Of a DNA stretch of 64,000 nt, positions 1-8,259 are shown piece by piece. How positions within the stretch are numbered: the stretch's first letter is position 1; each line of letters starts with the position of its first letter. Under the pieces are notes generated by a model, which saw only the letters and a program-made list of their open reading frames with translations, searched no databases and was not told the DNA's origin. Source of the stretch: JBBATK01 sp039810585 (GTDB taxonomy: Bacteria; Bacteroidota; Ignavibacteria; Kapaibacteriales; NICIL-2); NCBI GenBank assembly GCA_039810585.1, contig JBDHXF010000002.1, forward strand, positions 62,001 through 126,000, in the 5' to 3' direction. The position numbers were made by a program, and so were the translations under genes.

Positions 1-123
1 TTGAATCCGCAGTTGGGTAGCCCGCTCAACACACCGTTTAATCAGAAGCTTCCGAGCATTGACTCCGTGGAGGCTCCCACGCCGACTCCGAGCGATAGTA
101 CCAAGACGAAACCAAAAAAATAG
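1..123 (+). CDS. C-terminal end of an unknown protein (partial)
   Basis: Frame 1 is open from the window edge to a TAG at 121-123 and reads as a 40-residue tail rich in Pro, Thr, Ser and Lys, ending in TKTKPKK. No domain can be recognised. Such low-complexity ends occur on lipoproteins and secreted proteins, but nothing here decides the function. The open frame, plus-strand direction and 56-bp gap to the histidine kinase suggest it is a real upstream gene, possibly in the same transcript. It could also be chance, since only 41 codons are visible. Confidence 0.4.
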   Translation: MNPQLGSPLNTPFNQKLPSIDSVEAPTPTPSDSTKTKPKK

Positions 124-179
124 GATCTCCCCTCCTGGATCCAAGGTTTGGCACGAGGCTTGTCGTTTAAGATGAGTCT

Positions 180-1292
180 ATGACATCCCGTTCCACATAT
201 CAACGTAGGAAAACGGCTGACAGACACGACAATGTGGATGTACTCCGTAAGCAGGTAACCTGGTACAAGTCATTCTTTGACAATGCCGCGGATGCCGTCT
301 TCCTTATTCAAACCAAAACCTGGGCTGTACTCGATGCCAATGCACGAGCTTCCGCCCTACTGGGCGTTGAGCACGTTGACTTGATTGGCCGGACGCTACC
401 TCAGTTCAAATCGGTGTTCAATTTGTTGAGTAGCTCGGCTGCGCCGCACGCTCTGGCAGAAGTAAACCTGCATCGAGATGAAGAAAGTGTGTTTGTAGAG
501 GTCAGCGCTCGTTTTGTTGAGCATGACGGACAGCGCCTTATCCTGGCCATCGCCCGTGACGTGAGTGACCGTCGATCGTTGACGGAGACGCTGATGCAGG
601 CCGACAAAATGATGGCACTTGGACAACTCTCCGCCACCGTTGCCCACGAAATTCGGAACCCTCTGGCGGCTGTCAACCTCAACCTCCAAATGCTGCAGCG
701 AAAGTTGGAGGCTGATGACAAAGCGCAGCACTACATTAGCATTGCCATGCGCGGCGTTGAGCGCATCATGAATATTGTCAGCACAACCCTGGATTTTGCG
801 AAGCCGCAGGCTCCTCGAATTGAGGAGATTGATATCAACGATGTTCTCACCGATTCACTGGAACTCATTTCAGACATTTTGTTTCGGAAAATCATTGCCG
901 TCCATCTCGATCTGGAACATCAGCTTCCGAAGCTGAAGGCGGATATGAATCAGATGCAGCAGGTGTTTATCAACTTGTTGACGAACTCGTGCGACGCGAT
1001 CAATGCCAAGGGAGAAATCAGCATTCACACCGGAAGTGAGCAACTCAATGGTGAAACGGTTGCTATTGTCATTTCGATTAGCGATAACGGTTGTGGTATT
1101 CTCGCGGAGGATTTGCCGCGAATATTTGAACCCTTCTTTACACGCAAAGCGGAGGGTACAGGCCTTGGTCTGGCCATCACTCATCGAATCATTCAGCAGC
1201 ATGGCGGGAGTATCGATGTGAAGAGCGCGAGGGGTAAAGGAACGGTTTTCTCCATTCGAATTCCGACTCCACTCCACAATCCACAGGTGTGA
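180..1292 (+). CDS. PAS-domain sensor histidine kinase
   Basis: A 370-residue soluble two-component sensor kinase. A PAS fold spans about residues 28-130. It is followed by a HisKA dimerisation helix with phospho-acceptor His156 in the H-box VAHEIRNP, and a HATPase_c domain with N-box (FINLLTNSCDAI), G1 box (DNGCGI), F box (EPFFTRK) and G2 box (GTGLGLAI). There is no membrane segment or signal peptide, so it acts in the cytoplasm and would sense an internal signal or partner. The architecture resembles NtrB/AtoS-type kinases. No response regulator lies beside it; the partner could be left of the window. The ATG at 180 is the first in frame; no clear ribosome site precedes it. Confidence 0.93.
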   Translation: MTSRSTYQRRKTADRHDNVDVLRKQVTWYKSFFDNAADAVFLIQTKTWAVLDANARASALLGVEHVDLIGRTLPQFKSVFNLLSSSAAPHALAEVNLHRDEESVFVEVSARFVEHDGQRLILAIARDVSDRRSLTETLMQADKMMALGQLSATVAHEIRNPLAAVNLNLQMLQRKLEADDKAQHYISIAMRGVERIMNIVSTTLDFAKPQAPRIEEIDINDVLTDSLELISDILFRKIIAVHLDLEHQLPKLKADMNQMQQVFINLLTNSCDAINAKGEISIHTGSEQLNGETVAIVISISDNGCGILAEDLPRIFEPFFTRKAEGTGLGLAITHRIIQQHGGSIDVKSARGKGTVFSIRIPTPLHNPQV

Positions 1293-1387
1293 TGGTTTCA
1301 TATATCGGCTACCATCTACCGAGACCGGTAACGTCTACCACCATGAGTACTCTGGAAATCAGTGCTTGATGGATAGCGGATATAGTC

Positions 1388-1413
1388 AGGCCGAAGGCCT
1401 CAAGAATTGAAAC
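1388..1413. repeat. Degenerate copy of dispersed short palindrome
   Basis: AGGCC-GAA-GGCCT forms a small stem (1388-1400), followed by a flank that reads GTTTCAATTC on the minus strand, matching the arm seen in better copies at 14347, 34873 and 40802. It lies between the convergent kinase and TPR genes, where it could help end transcription. Confidence 0.35.
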
Positions 1414-1439
1414 CTCTCTACCGAACTCTGGCCAGCACA

Positions 1440-2609
1440 TCAGCGAACGTAGGCTTTTTGAAGATACTGTTTGGCCTCGTCGTGAGAGTTCTGGATGTCG
1501 TCCCACGACATCACCTTGTTATACTGACTGATAGCAAGACTACGTTTGCCCTGAATGTCGTAGATCTTGCCGACGTATAAATTCAGCTTGACCATGAAGC
1601 CGGAGGGATCTTGATCGAGTAAACGGCACGCTTCGTCGCACTTATAGAAGTACTGCAAGGCTTCGTCGTACTTGGCACGATTAAACAAGAAGTAGCCCAG
1701 ATAGTACAAAGCATCGCGAGCCGCAAAGGCGTCGTACCCGAACTTCTTGAGTCGATAGTCAGCCAAAATGAGGTGCCATTGTGTTTCAGCCGAATCCAGA
1801 TATCCGGACTGCAACAGAGCGGTAGCGTATTTGCGGTGGAACGAGGCATTCTTGGGATACGCCTTGTACAACTCCGTGCTTAACCGCAAATAGTCGGAAG
1901 CGGAATGTTCGAATTGATTGCCGTAGACCATTTGCAACGTCACCTTAGCTTCCACAGCAGCATAGCGTGCACGCTTGGCGGCAGCCTCCAGTTGCAGGAC
2001 TCCAATCTTTTTGTCACCACTTGGCAAAAACACCATAATTGGTTTCAACGCCGGATAGCGCTCCGGGAGAGCGGCGGCAAAGTAGTTGTAAATGCCGGTT
2101 CCCAACATGATGTCATAATTCTGCGGTGCGAGTTGGTTGCATTTGAGCAGAATATCGAGTGCCTCACGCGCATCGTTGGTGGCACGCAGCCAACTCTGGT
2201 TGCTGGCGTAGTACCGACCGCGGTAGCCTAGTATACCGCCCTTGAAGAACAATCCGGAGATATCGTAGGCATTGGTGTCGAGCATGCGATCGCAAATCTG
2301 GACGACCTTATCGACATTTTGAAGAAAGGACTCGTCGTAACTCTTATTGCGAGAATCGATTTGCATGCGCCACCAATCTACCATGGCCTCCATAAAGTAT
2401 CCGGCGGGATAGTTGGGGTAGCGTTGAATAACTTGTTGAAAGCACGTTGTGGCGGAATCAAACTCCGTATTGTAAATGAAATCCGACCCTTTGGTGATGA
2501 GTCTGTCGGCATCGGAGTGCATGAGAGCCCATTGCGCGTCAAGGCGCAGTGAAAGCAATGCCACTGTAATGCTAAGGATGAGTACGAAACGTGGTGTCTG
2601 AAACGGCAT
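1440..2609 (-). CDS. Exported TPR-type protein of unknown function
   Basis: 389 residues from the ATG at 2609. The N-terminus MPFQTPRF followed by a hydrophobic stretch and LDAQW looks like a signal peptide, so the protein is probably periplasmic. The rest is helical with TPR-like units, for example around AKYDEALQYFYKCDEA and KRSLAISQYNKVMSW near the C-terminus and FDSATTCFQQVIQRYPNYPAG near the N-terminus. A TTG at 2639, only 2 bp from the upstream stop, would add ten residues; the ATG is preferred because it places the charged residues directly before the hydrophobic core. It is the last gene of the minus-strand run, behind glycan genes. Role unknown; a scaffold for an envelope complex is conceivable. 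Confidence 0.75.
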   Translation of the reverse strand: MPFQTPRFVLILSITVALLSLRLDAQWALMHSDADRLITKGSDFIYNTEFDSATTCFQQVIQRYPNYPAGYFMEAMVDWWRMQIDSRNKSYDESFLQNVDKVVQICDRMLDTNAYDISGLFFKGGILGYRGRYYASNQSWLRATNDAREALDILLKCNQLAPQNYDIMLGTGIYNYFAAALPERYPALKPIMVFLPSGDKKIGVLQLEAAAKRARYAAVEAKVTLQMVYGNQFEHSASDYLRLSTELYKAYPKNASFHRKYATALLQSGYLDSAETQWHLILADYRLKKFGYDAFAARDALYYLGYFLFNRAKYDEALQYFYKCDEACRLLDQDPSGFMVKLNLYVGKIYDIQGKRSLAISQYNKVMSWDDIQNSHDEAKQYLQKAYVR

Positions 2610-2641
2610 ACCAAAGATCTGAACGTTGGTGATGTTCAAAA

Positions 2642-2857
2642 TTAGACACCGGAAGGATTATCCGGAGTTGACGATGGTGGCAGAGCCGCAATATGCTCCT
2701 TAATTTTCTCCTTCATAGCCTCTTCCACTTCTTCATGAGCGCTACCCTTGATCATGACGCCAAGCTGCGGACAGTAAGAGGCATAACGGTCTGCCATGTC
2801 GTAGCGACGAATCAAGATCTCGTAATCAAAGAGATTGGTTGATGTTGATGTTTGCAT
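2642..2857 (-). CDS. Small HicB-like protein
   Basis: 71 residues. The order of a short strand (FDYEILIRRYD), a second strand (YASYCPQLGVMIKG) and a charged helix (EEVEEAMKEKIKEHI) matches the partial RNase H-like fold of HicB-family antitoxins, in which the strand carries a YxxxCPxL-like motif. There is no C-terminal DNA-binding domain and no HicA-type toxin beside it, so a toxin-antitoxin role is unlikely from context; stand-alone HicB-like proteins are common. It sits 9 bp after the GT39 gene and 32 bp before the TPR gene, in the same direction, so it is probably cotranscribed with them. Confidence 0.6.
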   Translation of the reverse strand: MQTSTSTNLFDYEILIRRYDMADRYASYCPQLGVMIKGSAHEEVEEAMKEKIKEHIAALPPSSTPDNPSGV

Positions 2858-2866
2858 AACGAGTAG

Positions 2867-4372
2867 TTAATGGGACGTAAAATGCCGTGATTCAAGAATA
2901 TCAAAATTATACAGTGTGTCCTGTAGGTCGGAATGAAAAATGTTAGGAGCTGTCCGCAGGATACGACCAATCACCGTACATGAATCCTTGTCGGCGGCTA
3001 ATTGAAGTCGCTTTTCCAGTATAAAGTAGCGAAATCGACGGTAGTCGTGAGATTGACGCTCAGGGTAGGCTAATGTTGTGTAGGTATCTTCCACCGATAA
3101 CGTGTCGTTGAGTTCAACGGCTGCGTACCATACCGCTGCTTCCCCATAGATAGATGCCGGGTGCTGAAGCCTCGAGAGCTCGGTCTTCATGAACTGCGGA
3201 TCCCTGGACTGCCACTGCTGAGTGAGCAAATACACTCGTGCGCCAAGACCTAATGTAAACCAGCAGGCAACGATGAGGGCAGCAACCACACCTGGCAGCA
3301 GTGGCCATCGACTATGTTTCGCCAGAATGAAATAACACAGTCCACACGCCACATAGAGAAACAGCCCGGGATACAAGGAATAAAATCCCACTTCCTTTGT
3401 CATCACCACGACGTTGAAGGCAAACGTGCTCAGAACCATTACCCGCAATGCGGTTGGCGAGATTTGAAAATCCTTTGTTTGAAGAATTTTGGGAAAGAAG
3501 AGTGCGACTGCCACGACGACAAACAATACGAGAACGATCATGGAATGAAAGTAATCGCGAGGGTATCGTTGCAACTCCGACAAAAACTTCATGGGAAGGG
3601 AAAGACCGGACACATGATCGGAACCGTGTCTAATGAATTGCCGAGTGAAATCGGTCCATCCACCATCCAAGAGGATCCATCCTAACCAGGGAATGCCAAC
3701 CACGGACATGCCAACCACAAAGGCAGCAAGATTCCTTAGTCGAAACGGTTTGGCGATGCAGATGTTTAGGATCAAACCGGCGGATATTCCAACGGCTACC
3801 GGGTGTGTCAGACACGCCAGAGAGGCACACGCGCCGCTCAGACCAAGAAGGCTGAGTGACCGTGTTTGTTCAGATCGTTTGTTCCAGACGAGAAAAACCA
3901 ACGTAGCAAATGCTCCAAGAGCCAGGCTCTCTGTATCCATTCTTGCGTTTCTGGCCGCATAGGTAAACAGAGGATCAACGCTCCACAACATAGCTCCAAC
4001 CAATGCAGAACCCCGATGAGCGCAGAGGAGATAAATGATACCGTAAATACCGACAAGGCTCAAGCATCCAAATAGTAGGACTGGAAATCGAGTTTGCCAA
4101 ATGCCAAATCCAAACAACTTATATACTGCTGCTGTACTGAGAGCTTGAACAGGTGGCTGCCAGTAGTAATGATCGCGAAAAGTCGGAATATCTTCGAAGA
4201 CCGACGATCGGAGTCTTCCCTGCTCAGCAAGAATCCGCGCGGGGTCATTGAGTGTTACTTCGTCGAGCCAGATAAGGGGGGATCGGTCAAGACCGATAGA
4301 GTGAATCAGCGCATACACAACGATGTACACAACAAGCCAACGATGCCTTGCTATTGACGAAGTTGTTGGCAT
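2867..4372 (-). CDS. GT39/ArnT-like membrane glycosyltransferase
   Basis: 501 residues with about ten to twelve hydrophobic segments and a soluble C-terminal part, the shape of the dolichyl/undecaprenyl-phosphate-sugar:protein mannosyltransferase (PMT) family. The first periplasmic loop carries the acidic pair D37-E38 in WLDEVT, where this GT-C family has its catalytic acidic residue, followed by YWQPPVQAL, which resembles the HPP-type loop motif. It should transfer a sugar from a lipid carrier to a lipid, glycan or protein on the outer face of the inner membrane. It overlaps the preceding O-antigen ligase-like gene by 22 bp, so the two are translationally coupled and probably act on the same surface glycan. 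The acceptor cannot be read from sequence. Confidence 0.8.
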   Translation of the reverse strand: MPTTSSIARHRWLVVYIVVYALIHSIGLDRSPLIWLDEVTLNDPARILAEQGRLRSSVFEDIPTFRDHYYWQPPVQALSTAAVYKLFGFGIWQTRFPVLLFGCLSLVGIYGIIYLLCAHRGSALVGAMLWSVDPLFTYAARNARMDTESLALGAFATLVFLVWNKRSEQTRSLSLLGLSGACASLACLTHPVAVGISAGLILNICIAKPFRLRNLAAFVVGMSVVGIPWLGWILLDGGWTDFTRQFIRHGSDHVSGLSLPMKFLSELQRYPRDYFHSMIVLVLFVVVAVALFFPKILQTKDFQISPTALRVMVLSTFAFNVVVMTKEVGFYSLYPGLFLYVACGLCYFILAKHSRWPLLPGVVAALIVACWFTLGLGARVYLLTQQWQSRDPQFMKTELSRLQHPASIYGEAAVWYAAVELNDTLSVEDTYTTLAYPERQSHDYRRFRYFILEKRLQLAADKDSCTVIGRILRTAPNIFHSDLQDTLYNFDILESRHFTSH

Positions 4373-5754
4373 TGAGCCTCCTCATCTAATTTGAGGGCTA
4401 TTGAGATACCGGCAAAACAAAATGCCAACACGAAGACGGCGGTTCTGAAAAAGAAAATTGCCGCCGTGATGTTCTCAATAATCATAGCGAGAATAACGCA
4501 GAAGCAGATCAGAGCAATGACATGGGCAAAATGTGTCCGTCGCACCTTTCGTACAACATTGTACGCTCGAACGAGGGAAACACCCAACACGAGGAATTGT
4601 AATACAGCCCCTGCCACGCCGAAGAAGTAAAAGGGCGAAAGAAAACCGTAATGCACAAAAGTTTTATCCGCGGAATTCCCAATGTAACCGTCGTACGCTT
4701 GATAGTGGGTGAGCAACCCGTATCCCGTAATGGGATTGTGTTCGATATAGCGAAGTACACCGCGGGCCTCATAGATGCGATTTCCCATCGCAGCATCGCT
4801 CCCAAAATGTGAACTGGAGGTAAATCGATTCGCAATGACATGGAGTACTGCCTGCGCGATTCGACCAAAGGCTATGGATACTCCGGTCACTGCACCAACT
4901 ACAAATACAAATCCCAAGGCAAGGGTACGTTTCAACTCCCGAACGCTCAGAGAAAAGTGGGCTAAAAGAAGGGTAAATAGAACAGCCAACCACGTAGTTC
5001 TCGCAAATGTCGTTACAAGGCCAACCATGAACAGAAAGGTAGTAAGAATACCTAGCATTCTCTTTTTGGTAATTGGCTGCGAAATCAACAATAAGAATGA
5101 CGCAATACACCCCATGGCATAGGCCTGGGGAACAAGTCGCTCCCCGGTCAGCTGGTAAGCATACACGCTCGCTTGTATCGTCGAGCGGTAAACGAGCAGC
5201 GACTGAGCGGTAATTATCAGAAGGACGGTAGCGAGAACGACAGCAAGCTGCGTTAGGTCGCGCTTTGTTGTAAAGTATTCTCGAATTGGAAGATAGTACA
5301 GCACCAAAATACCAATACCAAATTGGCGAACCCAATCTACGGGAGCTGTTCCGTAGGCGTAGGCAGTAACGACATTACTGCTCACGCATACAAAGTAAAG
5401 CAGGACGATCACATCCAACCAGTCGCGAACAAGCTGTCCGCGATCAATAAAGACTCGATGAAATAACCAAGCTGCTAAGGTCCCCACGTACATGGCACCA
5501 AACAACACATCGGCAACAGATACACCTTTGTCACTAGAAGTGATAAAGAGAGGTAACGTGGCACTGACAAACAAAATCCAAAACTTTGGATTGGTTATCA
5601 TGAGAGTTATGCCTGCAATGCCTACAGCCAAGGCAGCCGGAACATACCAAAGGTCTACCGCCGTGAAGCCAGCGCTCAACGCAATCATGAGGACTGCACT
5701 CACAACAAGTGATGTCCTGGATAAAGGCAGATGCTGAGAGTACTCGGCTATCAT
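4351..5754 (-). CDS. O-antigen ligase/polymerase-like membrane protein
   Basis: 467 residues with roughly 10-12 membrane segments and a periplasmic loop near residues 330-390 carrying GYGLLTHYQAY and the following HYGF, the position of the Wzy_C/WaaL signature in the O-antigen ligase family. Members either polymerise O-units (Wzy) or join glycan to lipid A or protein (WaaL, PglL-like). Family membership is well supported by topology, but polymerase and ligase cannot be separated here. The start overlaps the Wzz-like stop in an ATGA arrangement (5751-5754), a sign of coupling to a chain-length regulator, which mildly favours a polymerase or exopolysaccharide role. Confidence 0.75.
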   Translation of the reverse strand: MIAEYSQHLPLSRTSLVVSAVLMIALSAGFTAVDLWYVPAALAVGIAGITLMITNPKFWILFVSATLPLFITSSDKGVSVADVLFGAMYVGTLAAWLFHRVFIDRGQLVRDWLDVIVLLYFVCVSSNVVTAYAYGTAPVDWVRQFGIGILVLYYLPIREYFTTKRDLTQLAVVLATVLLIITAQSLLVYRSTIQASVYAYQLTGERLVPQAYAMGCIASFLLLISQPITKKRMLGILTTFLFMVGLVTTFARTTWLAVLFTLLLAHFSLSVRELKRTLALGFVFVVGAVTGVSIAFGRIAQAVLHVIANRFTSSSHFGSDAAMGNRIYEARGVLRYIEHNPITGYGLLTHYQAYDGYIGNSADKTFVHYGFLSPFYFFGVAGAVLQFLVLGVSLVRAYNVVRKVRRTHFAHVIALICFCVILAMIIENITAAIFFFRTAVFVLAFCFAGISIALKLDEEAQCQQLRQ

Positions 5755-6950
5755 TGTTCTGATTGGTCGACGGTCGTCTCAGCCAATTGCGCCATGCGCG
5801 CACGATATTTAGAGCTTACGTATCGAAATTGTGCCAACCCCAGCACCACCACGATGGCAAGAAGCATCGAGCCCACAAAACTGCCACCAATAATGAGTGA
5901 TCGCTTGGGTCGTGACTTGAGTTGTGGAGCCTGTGCTTCGTCCACCACATAGAGCGACGGAACGTTCTTGGTGCGATCAAGTCTGACTTGCTCGACGGAC
6001 GGAATCAGAAAAGCTTTCAATTTGACCAGAGCTTCTAATTCGGCAGTCATTCGTATGTAAGGGAAAGCGGTGCCCGCTGCTGAGTTCAGAGAACTATTTC
6101 CCAAGAGACCCGGAGTATTTTCCGCTTCTGTTTCTTTCGCGGCTAAGGCGGCAACATTCTGTTTCTGTTGCGCCACCATCGGATCGTCACTTCCGTACAT
6201 CTGTTGAATAACAGAAAGCAATACCTCTTGCTTCATGCGGTTGGCTTTAATCTCTGCCAGCGCTGTTGCTGCGGCTTTCGCTTGATCCAAAGGTGAGTAC
6301 AATCCGTGCTGTCGACCATAGATGGCGAGTGAATCACGAAGCTCTTCAATTTGCTTGTCGGTTGCAGCAATTTTCAACTCGTACTGATGGTAGAGATTCT
6401 CCGTTTCAACTTTATCTAAATCGGATGAAATGGTGTTTGCAACTGAGACGATGTAGTTCGCCATTTGAGCTGCACGGACGGGACTTTCGTCGTCAACGCT
6501 AACCGTGTAATTTCCTTCCATTTCCAAATTAACCGTTACTCGGTCGGCTACTTCACTGCGTACTTTGTCAGGGAGTGAATCCGGTATGTTATAGACCTTC
6601 GCCAATTGGAACTGTCGGATGAGCGAGTCTTGAAGTCGTCTGCTTTGTAAGAGTACAATAAAGTCGAAAGAATCCCCCTTCTTTCCAGCTAACTTGGTCA
6701 AGCCAAATTCTCGCAGGGTGCTCCCAACCGAACTGATTGCCGCATCCAATGTAGACGAGGACTGTCGCGGTGGCACCGCACTTATGGTTGAGGTGTAGAT
6801 ATTGGGCTTGTTGAATACGACAACTGCCGCAACGATGGCACAAAGCGCCGAAACGCTGAGGACGAACACTTTATGTCTCAGGATAATTCCCACGACATAG
6901 TAAAAGTCCACCTCGTTCACTTCGCTGTTGTCTGATTTGCTCGTCTTCAT
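5751..6950 (-). CDS. Wzz-type polysaccharide co-polymerase (chain length determinant)
   Basis: 399 residues with the polysaccharide co-polymerase layout: a short cytoplasmic N-terminus, membrane segment at about 28-48, a long periplasmic region with predicted coiled coil at about 185-285 (for example YHQYELKIAATDKQIEELRD), and a second membrane segment at about 365-385 preceded by a Pro/Arg-rich stretch (SRPKRS). It has no C-terminal tyrosine kinase domain, so it belongs with the Wzz class rather than the Wzc class. Such proteins set glycan chain length together with a Wzy polymerase, matching the overlapping downstream gene. It follows purE by 27 bp. Confidence 0.85.
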   Translation of the reverse strand: MKTSKSDNSEVNEVDFYYVVGIILRHKVFVLSVSALCAIVAAVVVFNKPNIYTSTISAVPPRQSSSTLDAAISSVGSTLREFGLTKLAGKKGDSFDFIVLLQSRRLQDSLIRQFQLAKVYNIPDSLPDKVRSEVADRVTVNLEMEGNYTVSVDDESPVRAAQMANYIVSVANTISSDLDKVETENLYHQYELKIAATDKQIEELRDSLAIYGRQHGLYSPLDQAKAAATALAEIKANRMKQEVLLSVIQQMYGSDDPMVAQQKQNVAALAAKETEAENTPGLLGNSSLNSAAGTAFPYIRMTAELEALVKLKAFLIPSVEQVRLDRTKNVPSLYVVDEAQAPQLKSRPKRSLIIGGSFVGSMLLAIVVVLGLAQFRYVSSKYRARMAQLAETTVDQSEQ

Positions 6951-6977
6951 GTGTCAGATTCATCTCAAAAAAAATAC

Positions 6978-7523
6978 TTAGCCACGTGACCCAATACCCG
7001 GACCAATCTTATTGCGCGACATCGTCGCCAAATTTTCTTTGTATCGGATCATCTGTTGGACAATAGCATCATCGGCGATACCCAACATCTGCACCGCCAG
7101 CAGACCAGCATTCTTACCCGCCCCAATGGCCACGGTTGCAACGGGCACACCTGCCGGCATCTGCACGATGGAATAGAGCGAATCCAGTCCTGCAAGATAG
7201 CGCGAGGGAATGGGAACGCCAATCACGGGTAGGGCCGTGTGAGCGGCCGTCATTCCGGGCAAATGAGCGGCTCCGCCTGCACCGGCAATGATGACTTTTA
7301 GTCCTCTCTCGTGTGCAGACGACGCATAGTTGGCCATATCATCCGGCGTACGATGCGCGGACACGATCTTCATCTCGAACGGTACCTTAAACTCTGTTAG
7401 AACCTCCGCGGCTTCTTGCATCACGGACAGATCAGAATCGCTGCCCATGATGATTCCAACCAATGCTTGTACTCGAGCGCTGCGCGCTTTTGATGTCGAC
7501 CTAGCTGCCCCAGTTGTTTTCAT
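6978..7523 (-). CDS. purE: N5-carboxyaminoimidazole ribonucleotide mutase PurE
   Basis: Class I PurE, which moves the carboxyl group of N5-CAIR to C4 to give CAIR in purine synthesis. The signature MGSDSD is at residues 26-31 and the active-site SAHRTP, with its catalytic His, at 55-60; the Gly/Ala-rich GAGGAAHLPG loop follows. At 181 residues it has about 20 extra basic residues at the N-terminus (many Ser, Arg, Lys) compared with the usual ~160, so a later start is possible although no nearby ATG fits. The partner purK is not beside it. Its start overlaps the engB stop (ATGA at 7520-7523). Confidence 0.95.
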   Translation of the reverse strand: MKTTGAARSTSKARSARVQALVGIIMGSDSDLSVMQEAAEVLTEFKVPFEMKIVSAHRTPDDMANYASSAHERGLKVIIAGAGGAAHLPGMTAAHTALPVIGVPIPSRYLAGLDSLYSIVQMPAGVPVATVAIGAGKNAGLLAVQMLGIADDAIVQQMIRYKENLATMSRNKIGPGIGSRG

Positions 7524-8122
7524 GCGCTTTTGGGTTTTTGTAGTGTTGTTTTTATGGTGCCAAGGACATGATCTCGACCAAACTTAAGAGGGACGCTGAA
7601 TTGAAGGACTGCACGGCAGTGCTGACAAGCGTGCACCAGATCCTGCACTTGTTTCAAACGTGCTTCACGTAAACCCTCTGAGATCTTGTCTACCTTGGTT
7701 AAGATGATACAGTACTCTCGACCTGCCATTTCCAGGCGCTCGATGGCGTCCAAATCGACGGGCTGCGGGTCGTGACGAGAGTCAACAAGAACGCAGACCA
7801 ACCGGAGCTGCTCTCGTTGTAGCAGATACTCCCAAACGAGCTTTTGCCATCGTTCGCGTTCCTCTCGCGATACCTTAGCGTATCCAAAACCAGGAACGTC
7901 AACAAACATCCACTTATTGTCGACCGGAAAGAAATTAATCTGCTGTGTTTTACCCGGGGTCGATGACACGCGTGCTGTGCTACGGTCGAGCACAAGGGTG
8001 TTCAGAAGAGAGGACTTGCCAACATTTGAGCGGCCTATGAAAGCAATTTCAGGAAATGGAGACGCAGGAAAATCGGCTGCTGAGGCAGCTCCTTTAAGAA
8101 ATCCTGTCGTTAGTGCTTTCAC
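7520..8122 (-). CDS. engB: Ribosome biogenesis GTPase EngB/YsxC
   Basis: 200-residue TRAFAC GTPase that assists 50S subunit assembly. G1 is GRSNVGKS (30-37), the G2 region contains TPGKTQQ, G3 is DVPGFGYA and G4 is TKVDK, all in the order and spacing of the YihA/YsxC/EngB family. The start is GTG at 8122. It is the first gene after the rplQ terminator and overlaps purE, so engB-purE and probably the glycan genes form one transcript. A ribosome assembly factor next to the ribosomal cluster is functionally sensible. Confidence 0.95.
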   Translation of the reverse strand: MKALTTGFLKGAASAADFPASPFPEIAFIGRSNVGKSSLLNTLVLDRSTARVSSTPGKTQQINFFPVDNKWMFVDVPGFGYAKVSREERERWQKLVWEYLLQREQLRLVCVLVDSRHDPQPVDLDAIERLEMAGREYCIILTKVDKISEGLREARLKQVQDLVHACQHCRAVLQFSVPLKFGRDHVLGTIKTTLQKPKSA

Positions 8123-8200
8123 AACTGTAGTATCACTGTGGAACGGAGCGTTACCATCACTACTGTGGAGCCGCCGCTTCGCACGGGCGTAGGTACGGTA

Positions 8201-8240
8201 CTAAAAAACAAAAACACCGAAACTCAGGTTCCGGTGTTTT
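8201..8240 (-). terminator. Intrinsic terminator of the ribosomal cluster
   Basis: On the minus strand, AAAACACCGG and CGGTGTTTT arms (8228-8240 and 8211-8223, one mismatch) close over a short loop and are followed by TGTTTTTTAG. It lies 20 bp after the rplQ stop and ends the alpha operon before engB. Confidence 0.85.
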
Positions 8241-8259
8241 CTTTCAATCGTAGAACGAG

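Noticed and set aside
4769..5335. 188-codon ORF inside the O-antigen ligase-like gene, same strand, other frame
   Set aside because: Cys/Ser/Arg-rich shadow frame; the membrane-protein frame has clear hydrophobic segments and coupled ends.
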